From the NCBI RefSeq assembly GCF_901709675.1, contig NC_051087.1, positions 15,447,067 to 15,511,066 on the forward strand: a stretch of DNA of 64,000 bases, written 5' to 3'. Source of the DNA: Syngnathus acus (Eukaryota; Chordata; Actinopteri; Syngnathiformes; Syngnathidae). Within the stretch, counting starts at the first letter, position 1. Each line of letters begins with the position of its first letter. The notes beneath the pieces were generated by a model, which was not told the DNA's origin, made no database searches, and was given only the letters and a program-made list of their open reading frames with translations. The position numbers and the translations under genes are program-made. This document shows, one piece after another, positions 1 through 13,293 of this stretch.

Positions 1-1016
1 ATTTTCGGACTATAAGTTGCGTTTTTTTTTCATAGTTTGGGTGGGGCGGTGACTTATAATGAGGAGCGAGTTATATGTGAATTTTTTCAAATATTTTCAA
101 CAAAAAAAAAATAAAAAATGAAACCGCGATAAACGAACCGCGATGTAGCAAGGGATTACTGTAATTTGAATTTCAAGTGACGTCAGCAGCTCAAAAAGGA
201 CAAAGATTGATCACGGGATGACGAAGATGACGAAGGGCCCCACGTACTACCGGCATCATTAGCGGCTTTGTTTCTAAGTGACACGGAGGACGAAGAGTTT
301 GAAGGATTTAAGGATTTGGAGTGACACAGAAGGTTTGAAAAACTATTATGGCTTTTACGCACGCCTGGTCCTACTCTACGGAGCTCTCTTTCACCGTGGA
401 TAGAAGTCGGGGGCCGGCGCTCGGCCGGGTGGCTGTCCGGGGACGGTGGATGGGGCTCGGTAATGGCTTTTACGCACGCCCGGTCCTATTCTATGGATCT
501 CTTTTCCTCCTCCGTGGCTGGAAGTCCATGCCACCACACGCCTGGAAGTTTGTTTTGTTAAATAAAGAGCTGTTTACCAAACCCACGTCTTTCCTTGTAC
601 TTTGTTAACGCTACAATATAGTTCTATACTAGATCTGTGGAATAACGACGAGGCTGACGTCAGGGAGCACGCGCGGCGTTGTTGACAAAGGACGAGGAAT
701 TTGATCGATGGATTTAATGATTTAGAGTGCACAGATGGTTTGATGATATTATTGCTTATATAATAGTTATTTGATATATAATTTATATATCGTTATATGG
801 GCCTGTGGAATATTTTGAAGTGCAAGCGCCGTCAGCGGTGCGCACCCATTGTTGACAAAGGACGATCGATGGATTTAATGAATTGGAGTGACACAGATGG
901 TTTTATAAACGTGTTATTTATGTAATAGTTTTTTTTAATAACTCTGAATGTTACGTCAGGCCCGTTCTCAGCTCTTCGTTTGTGTTTATGTCACGTTAGC
1001 CTACCTATCGTTTAGC
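1..1016. mobile_element. TA-flanked pogo-like nonautonomous element, left part
   Basis: Begins inside the window edge with attttcggactataagt, the terminal sequence of a family whose complete copies lie at 16525, 30466 and 44083. It holds two units of a GC-rich roughly 110 bp internal repeat (348-540), then the aataaagagc...cgctacaatat block and repeated modules of the type gatttaatgatttagagtg. The expected right terminal sequence is missing: the element stops at 1016 where a hAT MITE begins. An acidic coding remnant (SDTEDEEFEGF) near 280-325 resembles the C-terminus of pogo-type transposases. The TIR includes a hairpin of two ATAAGTCGC-like motifs. Confidence 0.7.
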
Positions 1017-1193
1017 CCAGGGGTCTCAAACTCCAGTCCTCGGGGGCCGCATTCCTACATGTTTTCCAAGTTTCCCTCGTTAAACACACCTGATTCAAAT
1101 GATCAGTTCATCCTCACGTTCTGCAGGAGCCTGATTGGGCCCCTTCACTTTATTAAATCTGGCCCTCCTTGCAAAAAGTTTGGACACCCCTGC
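1017..1193. mobile_element. hAT MITE (caggggtctcaaactccag ... cacccctg)
   Basis: Starts with caggggtctcaaactccag and ends gtttggacacccctg, typical hAT terminal sequences of fish. The two halves look as if they come from different hAT families: the right half (ggccccttcactttattaaa) recurs at 46095-46170. No clear 8-bp duplication could be read. Confidence 0.55.
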
Positions 1194-1195
1194 TG

Positions 1196-1412
1196 TAGAT
1201 CATCGGTAGGCAACTCTGGTCCTCGAGGGCCGGTGTCCTGCATGTTTTCTATGTCTCCCTGTTGCAGCAAACTTGATTCAAATGATCAGGATTGTTATCC
1301 AGCTTCTGCAGACCTTGCCTGACCATTTGAATCAGCTGTGTTGCAACAGGGAGACATAGAAAATATGCAGGACACCGATCCTCGAGGACCGGAGATGCCT
1401 AACCATGCTGTA
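1196..1412. mobile_element. palindromic hAT-like MITE
   Basis: The left arm (ctctggtcctcgagggccgg, then gtcctgcatgttttctatg) reappears inverted at 1330-1410, giving arms of roughly 80 bp around a short centre. The arms include the inverted block gtctccctgttgcagc. No transposase. Confidence 0.6.
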
Positions 1413-2028
1413 GAAGATGTGATAAAGTCTGCACTTAGTGAGTGGGACCTTGACAACATTTAACATCAACAATAATAAATATTGCTGTTGTAATGGGCAA
1501 TGCAGGAAACATCAAACTAGCAGTATACGAGGCTGGACAGTCTCCACACGAAGTGTTTTGCTCACACTTCAAACCTGGCACCACAAGCCCGGTAAACGTA
1601 GGCAGTGTGAGTATGCTGTGACGTTTTTTTCACTGTGGTACATCTGCCACAGCTGTGCTGACCATTAATCAAAAATCTTACCGTGTATAAACTTACAATG
1701 GTTGTAGTGACTAGATGGAACAGCTTGCTTGACATGATTGAGAGATGCTTGGAACAACCACAAGCTGTTGCTACAGCTCTTTTAAGTGATGATCTTAGAC
1801 ACAATGCACGTGACCTCTGAAATCACAAATGCTGAGTATTTTGTAAAATTTCTCTCACCATTCACGGCTACCATTGAGGAGTATGGTGAGTCCCAGCACA
1901 CCAATCTCTCATTTCAAATAAATGATTCAAGCCAGCATGGTATGTAATGCCAGATACCCAAGCCTCATTGCACAAATTAAGGCAGCTATATTAAAGTGGT
2001 GAATTTGTATTTGTGATCCAGTACTTAC
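1413..2028. other. intron 5 sequence, nothing recognised
   Basis: Lies downstream of exon 5 on the gene's strand. No repeat family, exon 6 or coding motif was identified. Short ORFs here show no family resemblance. Confidence 0.6.
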
Positions 2029-2111
2029 AGCTTTCCAACTGCATAATGCAGGTCTGAACATCCATGGGGAAGTTTTTTAGATCCATGGGACATGAGAGCG
2101 TTAACGTTAAT
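2029..2111 (-). CDS. glra3: glycine receptor alpha subunit, exon 5 (83 bp)
   Basis: Coding exon of a ligand-gated chloride channel (Cys-loop receptor) that binds glycine at inhibitory synapses. The minus-strand frame encodes the end of the extracellular domain's Cys-loop, [15 protein letters not shown], followed by IMQLES; the two cysteines spaced by 13 residues form the family's signature disulphide. The acceptor is a pyrimidine-rich tract ending in cag before ATTAACG, and the donor reads AGCT|gtaagt. The exon completes the arginine codon left open (AG|A) by exon 4. Its 83 bp equals the size I recall for this exon in vertebrate GLRA genes. The residues LTLTLSC before the loop fit alpha-3 better than alpha-1. 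Family assignment is near certain; the paralogue is an inference from a few residues. The next exon (expected to start FGYTMND) is not found before the left edge. Confidence 0.95.
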
Positions 2112-3537
<1,426 letters not shown>

Positions 3538-3624
3538 CTAAATGCACAAGAAATAACAATATGAAGATTAAGCAATACCACGTGGCATCTGAAAATGCAT
3601 CAACACACAAATTGCATTTGGTGA

Positions 3625-5267
3625 TAGAAAGTAAAGTCAAAGTCAAAGTCTGCTTTATCGTCAATCTCTCCACATGCCAAGACACACAAAGAAATCGAAA
3701 TTACGTTTCCACTATCCCACGGTGACAAGACATAGTACACGACATACATACAAGCAAAACAACACAAAATAAAAACAAGAAGGCACAAACAATGAATAAT
3801 AAGAGTGATGAATAAATAATAAATAAACAACACAATAAATAAGAGGAGCAAAACGGAGCAAGTGTGCATACTGCAGACAGTCAGAATACAGCGCAAAAGC
3901 ACAGGACGCTACGCAGAAGGGGGGAGAGAGTTCAGGATCCTAACAGCCTGGAGTCTGAAGCTGTTGGTGAGTCTGGTGGTGCGGGAGCGCAGGCTCCTGT
4001 ACCTTTTCCCAGAGGGCAGAAGATCGAACAAAGAGTGAGCGGGGTGACTCACATCACTCACAATCGTGGTCGCCTTGCGGGTGAGATGGGAGGTGTAAAT
4101 GTCCTTCAAGGAGGGGAGTGAAGCACCAATAATCCTACCAGCCGTGGTCACTATGCGCTGGAGGGCCTTCATGTTGTAGTCAGTGCAGCTACCACCCCAA
4201 ACAGCAATACAACTGGAGAGGACGCTCTCAATGGTGCCACGGTAAAATGTAGTCATGACGGCCGGAGGAGCACACGCTCGCCTAAGTTTCCGCAGGAAGT
4301 ACAGGCGGCGCTGGGCCTTCTTTGCCAGTGATGCGGTGTTGGTGGACCAGGAGAGATCCTCACTGATGTGCACCCCCAGGAACCTGGTGCTGCTCACCCT
4401 CTCCACCACAGCACCGTCAATGGTCAGCGGCAGGTGTTGGGTGTGACCCTTCCGGAAGTCAACAACAATCTCCTTGGTCTTGTTGACGTTCAGCAAGAGG
4501 TTGTTGTCCTTGCACCACGTGGTCAGAAGGTCAACCTCCAACCTGTATTGAGTCTCGTCGCCTTTGGTGATGAGACCCACCAGAGTCGTGTCGTCAGCAA
4601 ATTTCACCATGCGGTTGGTGCTGTAGGTTGCAGCGCAGTCATGCGTCAGCAGGGTGAAGAGCAGCGGACTGAGCACGCAGCCTTGGGGGGCCCCCGTGCT
4701 CAGCGTGATGCTGGCGGAGATCTTGTCGCCAACACGTACCACCTGAGGTCTCTGACTGAGGAAGTCTAGTAGCCAGTTGCAGAGGTAGGTACTGAGGCCC
4801 AGCTTGGCGAGTTTGCAGATGAGTCGTTGTGGCACAATGGTGTTGAAGGCAGAACTGAAGTCCACAAACAGCAATCTCACATACCAGTCCCTACTCTCCA
4901 GGTGGGTGAGGGCCGAGTGGAGGGCCGAGCAGATGGCATCCTCAGAGGACCGTTTGGCTCGGTACGCAAACTGGAAGGGGTCTATGGTGGGGGGTAGAAT
5001 GGATCTGATGTGCTCCATGACAAGCCGCTCAAAGCACTTCATGATGATGGGCGTCAGTGCCACGGGGCGGTAGTCATTGAAGCAGGACGGGGCAGGATTC
5101 TTCGGCACAGGTACGATGGTGGCAGCCTTGAAACACGAAGGGACGACGGCTCGCTGCAGGGAAATGTTGAAGATGTCCGTGAAGACACCCGTCAGCTCCC
5201 CAGCGCAGTCCTTCAGCGCTCGACCCGGGATGTTGTCAGGGCCCGCCGCCTTACGAGTGTTGATAGT
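3625..5267 (-). mobile_element. 5'-truncated Rex1/Babar-like LINE
   Basis: Minus-strand non-LTR retrotransposon. The 5' end is cut exactly at the start of the RT domain ([17 protein letters not shown] near 5265). The 3' UTR is about 280 bp and ends in tandem TTGACT-like repeats near 3630. The same 3' UTR and tail (caccgtgggatag..., gacaataaagctgactctg) occur on the plus strand at 46985-47125. Members of this group belong to the CR1/Jockey lineage; the exact clade is from memory. Confidence 0.85.
3909..5267 (-). CDS. reverse transcriptase domain of a Rex1-like LINE, about 450 codons open
   Basis: The frame is uninterrupted from the truncation point near 5265 to a stop at 3909. RT motifs in order: [10 protein letters not shown] at the N-terminal fingers, [19 protein letters not shown], motif [11 protein letters not shown] with its catalytic aspartate, motif [14 protein letters not shown], and motif [11 protein letters not shown] with both aspartates. 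A C-terminal segment follows with CIAVWGG and LPSGKRYRS. The apurinic endonuclease that precedes RT in complete elements is absent, so this copy cannot move by itself. It has no start codon of its own; a shorter ORF beginning at 5108 starts at a GTG and is not a real start. Absence of stops over some 1.36 kb suggests a fairly recent insertion. Confidence 0.85.
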   Translation of the reverse strand, partial: TINTRKAAGPDNIPGRALKDCAGELTGVFTDIFNISLQRAVVPSCFKAATIVPVPKNPAPSCFNDYRPVALTPIIMKCFERLVMEHIRSILPPTIDPFQFAYRAKRSSEDAICSALHSALTHLESRDWYVRLLFVDFSSAFNTIVPQRLICKLAKLGLSTYLCNWLLDFLSQRPQVVRVGDKISASITLSTGAPQGCVLSPLLFTLLTHDCAATYSTNRMVKFADDTTLVGLITKGDETQYRLEVDLLTTWCKDNNLLLNVNKTKEIVVDFRKGHTQHLPLTIDGAVVERVSSTRFLGVHISEDLSWSTNTASLAKKAQRRLYFLRKLRRACAPPAVMTTFYRGTIESVLSSCIAVWGGSCTDYNMKALQRIVTTAGRIIGASLPSLKDIYTSHLTRKATTIVSDVSHPAHSLFDLLPSGKRYRSLRSRTTRLTNSFRLQAVRILNSLPPSA

Positions 5268-5269
5268 AT

Positions 5270-6050
5270 TGAATTATATTACGCATGTTACTTCAAGAGG
5301 GATTTTTTTTGTGTGGACTGTGCAAAAGCTAGAATTGTAAGTTTACCTGTGTAAAAAAGTAGTATTTGTACTGTATGTAGTATGTATTCAAATCATACAG
5401 TAAACCATTAGAATTAGAACCCTTTATGATAATGACACTAGATAAGCTATGATTGATTTTAATACAATAAGATAAAGCATGAAGCAGAGAAGTGACATTT
5501 TAAATATTTTTATTCAATCATTGTTTTTTTTGGACTTCATGATTTCATGATTTTTCTGCCTTCTCTGACCATCCCTGCTACAATGGAAAATATTACTTAA
5601 TAGACAGACTGAGATACGTAACACACTTAGCTAAGTGGAAGTAGTTCCCACCATGCAGGTCATTAAATCAAGATCACTATAGCTTAGTTACCTTCCCCTG
5701 TATACTAAGGATATAAAGTATGTTACCCCTCGAATGACCGAAGTATCAATATTTCGATTTGAGAATCAATTTCAGCGGATACAGATATGGTATCGGACGT
5801 ACTGATATCTCAGTATTGACCTGCACATCACTGACTTGTGCTGCTTGTTGCATTCAACTATCAGTTACGCAACTTCCCAACATGGAGTAAAGAAAAAACT
5901 GTGACTACCGCTACCTGTGAGTCTAAGGGCCTGATTTACTAAGATCCAAGATAATGAGCGCAAAATGGCATGTTCACAGAAGGCGCCCAGTTCACATCAA
6001 GTGTAATGGTGATGAAGGCCACTTTATCTAAAAGAGGGTTTTTAGGTAGC
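5270..6050. other. AT-rich intron, nothing firmly recognised
   Basis: Around 5735-5830 a run of cgaagtatcaatatttcg-type sequence resembles degraded hAT ends. Otherwise no feature. Confidence 0.5.
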
Positions 6051-6051
6051 T

Positions 6052-9000
6052 CTAATAATAATAATAATAATAATAATTCATTAAATTTGTATAGCGCTTT
6101 TCAAACACCCAAAGACGCTTACAGGGAACAAGGCAAAGACATACATGAGGGGAGGGGGACGGGGAGGAAACAATCGGGTAAACTTAAGAAGAGGAAACCA
6201 GTTATGGGTAGGGGAGGTCATGCGCTTGGGAGAAGAGGTAAGTTTTTAGACGGGACTTAAATATGGGGAGTGTGGGTGAGTCACAGACAGACTGGGGGAG
6301 AGAGTTCCAGAGTCGGGGTGATGTGCAGGAAAAGGCTCTGTCACCGAAGGATTTGAGTTTGGATTTTGGGACTGTCAGACGTGAAGTATTGGAGGATCGG
6401 AGGGGACGGTTGGGGCAGTAGGGGACAAGGAGGTCGGATAGGTAAGTGGGAGCCAGGTGGTGAAGGGCTTTGAAGGTGAGGAGGAGTATCTTGAAGATGA
6501 TACGCTCCTTCATGGGGAGCCAGTGAAGAGAGTGGAGAACAGGAGTGATGTGTTCACGGGACCGGGTGTGGGTAAGGAGGCGGGCAGCAGAGTTTTGGAC
6601 TAGTTGAAGTCGATGGAGTGAGTGAGCAGTGATTCCAGTGAGAAGGGAGTTGCAGTAATCAAGCCGGGATGAGATGAAGGCGTGGATGAGAGATTCAGCG
6701 GCAGGGAGAGAAAGGCAGTGCCGGATTTTAGCGATGCGTCGGAGGTGGAAGTAGGAGGTCTTGACAACTGAGCTAACATGAGGTTGAAAGGACAGTGTGG
6801 GGTCAAAAATAACGCCAAGATTGCGTGCCAGAGGGGAGGGAGTGATGTTTGAGGAGTCGATGGTGAGTGTGATGGATCCAGTTTTGTTAAGGGAGGATTT
6901 AGTGCCTATGAGGAGGAGCTCTGTTTTGTCACTGTTGAGTTTGAGAAAGTTGTGGGTCAGCCATGCTTTTATTGTAGAGATGCAGGTTTCAAAATGAGTG
7001 AGGGAAGGGTTACGGGTTGGTGTCGTACGTATGTAGATCTGGGTGTCATCAGCGTAGCAGTGGAAGTCCAGATTGAGTTTGCGGATGACAGTACCAAGGG
7101 GAAAGAGGTAACAGATGAATAGGAGGGGGCCAAGAACTGAGCCTTGGGGGACCCCTTGTGTAACTGGGGAGAGGATGGATGTGTGACCGGAGAGAGAGAT
7201 GAACTGGTTTCTGTTGGTGAGGTAGGAGGTGAGCCAGTCGAGTGCAGTGCCCTCAACACCTAGTTGGCGCAGCCTTTGGAGGAGGATGGAATGGTTCACA
7301 GTGTCAAAGGCTGCGCTAAGTTCAAGTAGTAGTAGGATGTTGAGGGCACCAGAGTCTGCAGAAATGAGGAGATCGTTGGTGACTTTGACTAGAGCTGTTT
7401 CAGTGCTGTGAAGTGGGCGGAATCCGGACTGGAAGGGTTCATAGAGGTTGTTGGACTGGAGATGGGTGTGGAGTTGGGCGGAGACAATGCGTTCTAGGGT
7501 TTTGGAAAGGAATGAAAGGTTGGAGATGGGACGGTAGTTGGAGAGGTTGAGTGGGTCCAAGGTGGGCTTTTTGAGGATGGGGGTGATGGCTGCAAGTTTA
7601 TAGAGAGTGGGAAAGTGGCCAAGGGATAAAGACTGATTAAAAAGGGTGGTGAGGTGGGGGAGGAGGACAGGGAGGCAGGCCTTAGTTAAGGTCGTTGGAA
7701 GAGGGTCGAGAGAGCAGGTGGTTGTCTTGGATGAGGTAATGATGTCTAGGATAGTGGAGGAGTCGACAAGGGAGAAGGCAGTGAGAGAGGGGAAGGGAGG
7801 GAGGTCAGGGAAGGGGGGCAGGAGGGCAGGGTAGGTGGGGGAGGAGGGGTTATTGATGGTGTCGGTCAGAGAACTGTTGATTTGGGCGATTTTGTTGTTA
7901 AAGTTGTCAAGGAAGGAGTTACAGAGGGCGGGTGAGGAGGGTGACTTGGTGACCGGTGGCTGGAGCAATTTGTTGACAGTGGAGAACAGTATGCGGGGGT
8001 TTCGGTTGGTGTTATTAATGAGAGATGAGAAGTAAGCAGATTTGGCAGCAAGAAGAGCATCACGATAGGAGGAGATGTGTTGTTTAAAGGTTTCAGCATG
8101 GACGGTGAGGCGGGTTCTTTTGTAGAGGCGTTCGAGTTGACGGCCAGTTTGTTTCATGGTGCGGAGTTCCGGTGTGTACCAAGGGGCAGAGTTAGTGAAT
8201 GTAACAGAGGAAGCTTTCCAGGGGGCTAGGGAATCAAGGGAGTCAGAAAGGATGTTGTTGAGCGTGGTGGCAAGGTTGTCAGGGGAGGAAGAAGTGGGGT
8301 CGGAAGGAAGAGCAGAGGATAAGAGCTGGCAAAGCGTGATTGGGTTTACAGTCTTGATGTTGCGGTAGGAGATGGTGCGTTCTGTGGATTTATGAGGCGA
8401 GGGTAGAGGGGCAGAGAAGAGGATGCAGAGATGATCTGACAGTGGAAAGGTGAGAGGACGGGGGTTGGATGTGAGTGGAAAGGAGGAGCATACTATATCC
8501 AGGGTGTGGCCTTTGGTGTGGGTGGGGAAGTTGATGTGCTGGGTGAGATGAAAGCAGTCCAGAAGGGAGATGAAGTCAGACGTCAGTGAAGCAGTTGCCT
8601 GGTCGATGTGGATGTTGAAGTCACCGATTAGTAGGAGGCGATAGGAGACTGAGGATACGATGGTGAGAAGTTCAGAGAGTTCAGAGAGAAAAGACGGATG
8701 AGACTTGGGGGGGCGCTAGATAAGAACAGCAGTAGTAGAGTTGGGGAGGGAAAAAGCGAGATATTCAAAGGATGAAATAGATGGGAGGTTGAGGTCCAGT
8801 TCAATGATGGATAGGGACCGCTTATGAAGGACAGCAATACCACCTCCTCGCCCAGAGAGGCGGGGTTTGGCAATGTAGCTGTAATTAGACGGAGTGGCTT
8901 GGTTGAGAGAAAAATAGTCCAGGGGCTGTTGCCATGTTTCACAGAGAAGGAGCAGTTCAGCAGTGTGACGGAGATGGATGAAGGAGCGGGGGTGGGGGAG

Positions 9001-9905
9001 TGGAGATTGTTGAAGTTGACAGTACGGAAGGTGGGGGTGACGGGGGGGCGAGAGTTAGTCCAGAAAGAGGGGATGGGTGAGCCATCAGGGAAATGTCGTT
9101 TAAAAGATAGTCCGGAGCTACGGTGGATGTAGCGGCGACGGCGGAGGATCCCAGCCTTGCTGGCAGCTGAGGCAGCAGCAGCAGGGAGACGGTGATTATT
9201 GTTGAAATGATGAAGATCAGCAGCAGTGTAGACAAATGGACGAGAAGTTAGTGGAATGGAAGTCCGGAGTAGCAGAAGTGATAGTTCATGCAGGAGATGC
9301 GACGTCACAGCAGCAGGGAATAATCCAGAAAAAATGGAAAAAACGGCTAGTAGCTGGTTAACTAGAAGTTGGTAGGCAGTGAAATGCATGGAAGCAGCAG
9401 TGGACCGAGTCATGATGTTGGTGGAGTGGGTGGTGGTGTTGGTCAATCCCGACTGTACCCGTGCAAACGGCACGCCCCAGTGTGTCATGGCGGCACACAG
9501 CCGAGCCACGACCGGCGAGCTCGCAGCGAGCGGGTGCTCCCCCCGAGGACGCCGGCCAAGTGGCCAGCAAGTTGGGTTGGAGCCGTTTGCCGAGCCAAGA
9601 GCAAGCAGCTACAGGCTCAGAGCCGGGAGGTAGGAGGGTCCGGTTGTGGGTTGGCTAGCTGGCTAGCGTAGCTCGTAGTCAGAAGGAACGGGATCGGAGA
9701 GGTGCGAGCAGAGCTCCAGAGATACGCGGTGGGCAGGAGAAAAGGCGAGAAAAATAAAACAAAAAAACGGGCACACTTAAAACGGGAAACACAAAACAGA
9801 CAGGGGACAAACAAATAGATGACACGGTTCGGGGTAGAAGCGGCAGTCAACAGTCCAGACGCCAGCGTTGCTCTAACCCGGAAGACAAGAAAAGGGGGCG
9901 GGGAT
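6052..9905 (-). mobile_element. near full-length L2 LINE
   Basis: Minus-strand element ending in an (ATT)n tail at 6052-6076 preceded by gaaaagcgctatacaaattt, the classic L2 3' end. It contains an endonuclease, a complete RT and a CpG-rich 5' region to roughly 9905. The 5' boundary is approximate, placed where GC-rich sequence gives way to AT-rich intron. At close to 3.9 kb it is the longest LINE copy in the window not interrupted by another element. Confidence 0.85.
6202..9300 (-). pseudogene. L2 ORF2: endonuclease + reverse transcriptase, one clear stop
   Basis: The endonuclease part shows SGRGGGIAVLHKRSLS near 8830, LLLIGDFNIHID near 8610-8640 and a terminal LSDHL near 8430, the expected order of catalytic motifs. 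A TAG at 8716-8718 breaks the frame between AVLI and RPPKSHPSF. Downstream the frame stays open to 6202: FTNSAPWYTPELR, SNYRPISNLSFLSKTLERIV, motif A region ELSAAFDTVNH, motif B GVPQGSVLGPLLF and motif C CYADDTQIY with both aspartates. It ends in the usual LWNSLPQSV block. A 651-codon ORF starting at 8157 is the same frame entered at an internal ATG. The region above 8850 is less certain because small frameshifts seem present. Confidence 0.8.
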
Positions 9906-10313
9906 AATGGTTTCTTTTCACCATGCAACATTTGGATGAGCACTGCGAGCACAACCAAGCACATGATTGAGTTACAGACATATATCGCTCCAATAATTTT
10001 TGTGAAGCCAACGATTTATCTCATTCTAGTACTCGGCCATCCTGCATAATTGCATTTCAAAGTTGGAATAGCTGCTCTGCGATACCACCAGACAATTGTC
10101 ACAGTGCGCTGAAATGATTTTGACACAAGGACATGCAGAGTGGAAACTAGTTTTGTAATAGGTGCCCGGATTCATTGTCAGAGATGGGACGAGACACAAA
10201 CATAGTGAGACGAGATACGTATCTCACGGGATTTCTGCAAAAAGATCAAATAATGACTAATCTGATAATTTTCCAGTTTTTAAAGTGTGCAGATGAAAAG
10301 AAAATGAATGATC
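9906..10313. other. intron with a degenerate MITE fragment
   Basis: From about 10180 the string gagatgggacgagacacaaa begins a degenerate repeat also seen near 19115 (ggatggcatgagacacaaat). No ends or duplications could be defined. Confidence 0.4.
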
Positions 10314-10315
10314 TA

Positions 10316-11692
10316 CCGTAATTTAAAGATTAAAGATTAAAGTCCCAATGATCGTCACACACACACCTGGGTGTGGTGAAATTTGTCCTCTGCATTTAAC
10401 CCATCCCCGTGTGATTTTAATCCATCCCCTGGGGGAGAGGGGAGCAGTGAGCAGCAGCGGTGCCGCGCTCGGGAATCAGTTGGTGATCTAACCCCCCAAT
10501 TCCAACCCTTAATGCTGAGTGCCAAGCAGGGAGGTAATGGGTCCCATTTTTATAGTCTTTGGTATGACCCGGCCGGGGTTTGAACCCACAACCTTCCAGT
10601 CTCAGGGCGGACACTCTACCACTAGGCCACTGAGCTGTTTTCTGGACTATACTACTTTTTGCTCAAGTTTTGAACCCTGTCCGGTGGATTTTTTGTGATT
10701 ATTGTGATGACTTGATCACTTATACACTTGTGAAAAGGCTGTAGACTGCTGTTGTGCGGCACCGCTTCACTGGGTGGAGGGATATGTGACACGGTCACTG
10801 AGGAGAAGAGTGGTGTGTTGATCGCATGTCCATTTGCCAGGCAAATAATGCCGTATAATTGACACAAAGAAGAGACAGAACGAGATCAAGACAGATATTA
10901 CTGAAGAACGGAAGCTTTTATACACAAACCCTCATTTTGGGGGACAAGAGAAATGCATATGATGCCGCTTTTAAGTTAAAGGCAGTCGATTTGGCTCTTA
11001 ACAAGCACTGTAGAGGTTTCTGCCAGTCACTCGGGGGCACTGGGCTATTGTTGATGACATCTTGTTGCGTCACCCTTTATTTATTTCCTGGTCACGTGTA
11101 GCTCGCTAGTTTAATGTAACTTGGTGCTTTGTGCGTGAATAAAATTAGCATGAACAGACCCTCATCGTGGAAAATGCTAGAAGAAATGCATAAAAGCGAC
11201 AATGAAAGAGAGTGAGAAAGTGTGTGGCGAAGTATATCTGACGCTATTCCAATTCGACATTGAGGAGGAAGACTTCGATGGTTTCAGTGCACAGGAGGAA
11301 GATGAAGACGGCTCTCAGTTACTTTTACTGCTATATTTTTAACCAGCCCTGTTAGTGCTGTGCAACACGGTAGGTTGCTGCTTTGTTACCGCCGCGTCTC
11401 AGTGACTTCTACTGGTATGTTTTTTTTTATCCAGCCCTATCAATGCTGTGTTACTTCCGTGTTGCTGCGGTATTACTGCCGCGTCACAGGCAGTGTTTGG
11501 AAAGAAATGTTATGGTATGTTATTAAAACTTTAAAAAGGCTTTCTGTGTACCGTCTTTCTTTGTAAATAACTCGCGTGCACATGCGGCTTTTAGTACGGT
11601 GCGGCTTATTTATGAAAATAAAACAACATTTGTCCCTTATTTTTGCTCGTGTGGCTTATAATCAGGTGAGGTTTATGGTCCAGAAATTATGG
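10316..11692. mobile_element. TA-flanked element with pogo-like transposase remnants, split by a SINE in its left TIR
   Basis: The left end CCGTAATTT (10316) continues as ttctggactata after a SINE insertion. The right end ggtccagaaattatgg (to 11692) is its inverted repeat, and both are flanked by TA. Internal plus-strand sequence at 10945-11010 reads KRNAYDAAFKLKAVDLAL, like the N-terminal helix-turn-helix of pogo/Tigger-like transposases. At 11240-11320 acidic sequence (DIEEEDFDGFSAQEEDED) resembles their C-terminus. Most of the transposase is deleted, so the element would have needed a helper. Confidence 0.7.
10325..10637 (-). mobile_element. tRNA-derived SINE, CTTTAAT-tailed family
   Basis: Minus-strand SINE. 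The head (near 10570-10635) has a pol III A-box-like gtggtagagtg and a B box ggttcaaaccccg. The tail is repeated attaaag on the plus strand (tctttaat on its own strand). It matches the copy at 46437-46759 closely. It sits inside the left terminal inverted repeat of the surrounding TA element. Confidence 0.8.
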
Positions 11693-11985
11693 TAGCTCTA
11701 AAGGGCAAATGTGAACATAAACAGGGGAGTCACTTTTGTTACAGGCTTGTTTTTTAAAATACTGCTTGCCGTAACACCTGCAGCTGAGAGCTTTTCGGTT
11801 ACTGAATAGTTTAAGAAAAAATATATTGTTATCAAAGTGCCAAACATAAAACAAATAAAGTAAGCATTAATGGAAATAATTACAATAGTGACCTTATTAC
11901 TACTTGGCACCATATCATCTATGGCCTCTCGAGTTATACCATTTAATGGCACAATACGTAAGTCCACAATTAGTTTGTGCGTGTT
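11693..11985. other. intron, nothing recognised
   Basis: AT-rich; no repeat ends or coding motifs identified. Confidence 0.5.
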
Positions 11986-11989
11986 TGTG

Positions 11990-12480
11990 TGTTAAGACCT
12001 CAAAAGTACTGTTTCTGTTGAGCTTCAGTGACAAAAATAACTACGACTATGCGACTGATACGTACCAGCACACGTGATATGCGGCCAACTTTAAGATCAG
12101 ACTGACCAGCGAGATTGTGTGCTGCGCACGGATCACGTAATGTGTGGCTCCCAAACCATGCAGCCTCTTGTATCGTCGCACCCATGTTGCAATCTTTGTC
12201 TGTCACAACAGACTGTATGATTTGGACGACAAAGTTCCAAATAGGTGAAAGTTCTCTTAAGGACATCGGCTATATTCACCACAGGGTGGGTCTCAAAGTG
12301 GGCGATTGTACAGTCCAAAATGACAAAAGCCACAAGAAAATAGATCTTATGCTGCGCAAGGACGGTGTATTCTCCTTGTTGCCTCTCATCTTGCCTGCGC
12401 TTCATCATACTTAGGCACAGAGGTGTTGTTTGCGCCTCACTTTCTGTTGCGGTATTTAGAGATACAAAATCCACTCCTGT
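11990..12480 (-). pseudogene. hAT (ZBED-like) transposase remnant
   Basis: Minus-strand fragments in two frames: FVILDCTIAHFETHPVVNIADVL (near 12330-12260), then VVTDKDCNMGATIQE and DPCAAHNLAG (near 12200-12110). These resemble the catalytic core of ZBED1-like hAT transposases, where a TDN.ANM motif is followed by CAAHTLNL; here the motif reads TDKDCNM. A frameshift separates the two parts. No terminal repeats were found, so it is an isolated relic. Confidence 0.55.
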
Positions 12481-12699
12481 CTCAGGTTTGACAAATCATG
12501 TGAATGAATCTGTTTGCATGCACTCCTCTCAGAATGCACAAAGTAGTGTGGAAATTTAGTGAATTTGGCAGCCACAATCCTGGCTGTGCTCGGTTAGTAA
12601 ATCAGCTGTTTGCGTGTGCAATCAAGTTTGCTACCCTTTTTGCACATGCAAAACCTTTGGAACTCAGACTCTAAATGGCAGCAATTCTATAAAAGTATT

Positions 12700-12970
12700 T
12701 TTGAAGATACTGTTCAATTTAGATATGAGGAAATCAAACATTTAAACACAATCCAACAGATCATGTAAATATACAATACTACAAGTAATTCCAACAATTA
12801 GATCTTTAGAAATTTTTTCACTCTCTGTAATTTGATGTTGCAGGGTCCTCTTCCATACAATTATTTTTGAAGACGCTGTTCAATTGAGATGATGAAATGA
12901 AACACTACACAACTCAAGTTCACAGTTCAATTAAGACATGATGAAATTAAACACTACACAATTAAACATG
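12700..12970. repeat. degenerate tandem repeats of about 60 bp
   Basis: The phrase ctgttcaattgagatgatga (12872) has relatives at 12710 (ctgttcaatttagatatgag) and 12926 (gttcaattaagacatgatga), each followed by aaac..acac. Origin unknown. Confidence 0.5.
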
Positions 12971-13171
12971 TCTGTTTCACAAGGATGTACTATACTATTC
13001 AGTAATTCAAACAATTTAATCTTAATGACCCATTATCATTTACTGAGCTGTACCTCTTTGATCCACGTCATTAATTTTTTTTTACTCCCTGTCATATCAT
13101 TTTGTAGATTCTTCCTAAGGCATTTGATGTGAATGTAATTCCTTCACATTGTGACAGTTTCATAATCATCG

Positions 13172-13244
13172 ATGAGAGAGAGAGAGAGAGAAAGCGAGCG
13201 CGAGAGAGAGACAGAGAGAGACAGAGAGAGACACAGAGAGAGAG

Positions 13245-13293
<49 letters not shown>

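Noticed and set aside
1-1990. Search for glycine receptor exon 6 (FGYTMNDLIFEW)
   Set aside because: Not found; it must lie beyond the left edge.
8628-9509. 293-codon minus-strand ORF
   Set aside because: Out-of-frame reading of the L2 endonuclease region; the true frame carries GDFN and RGGGI motifs.
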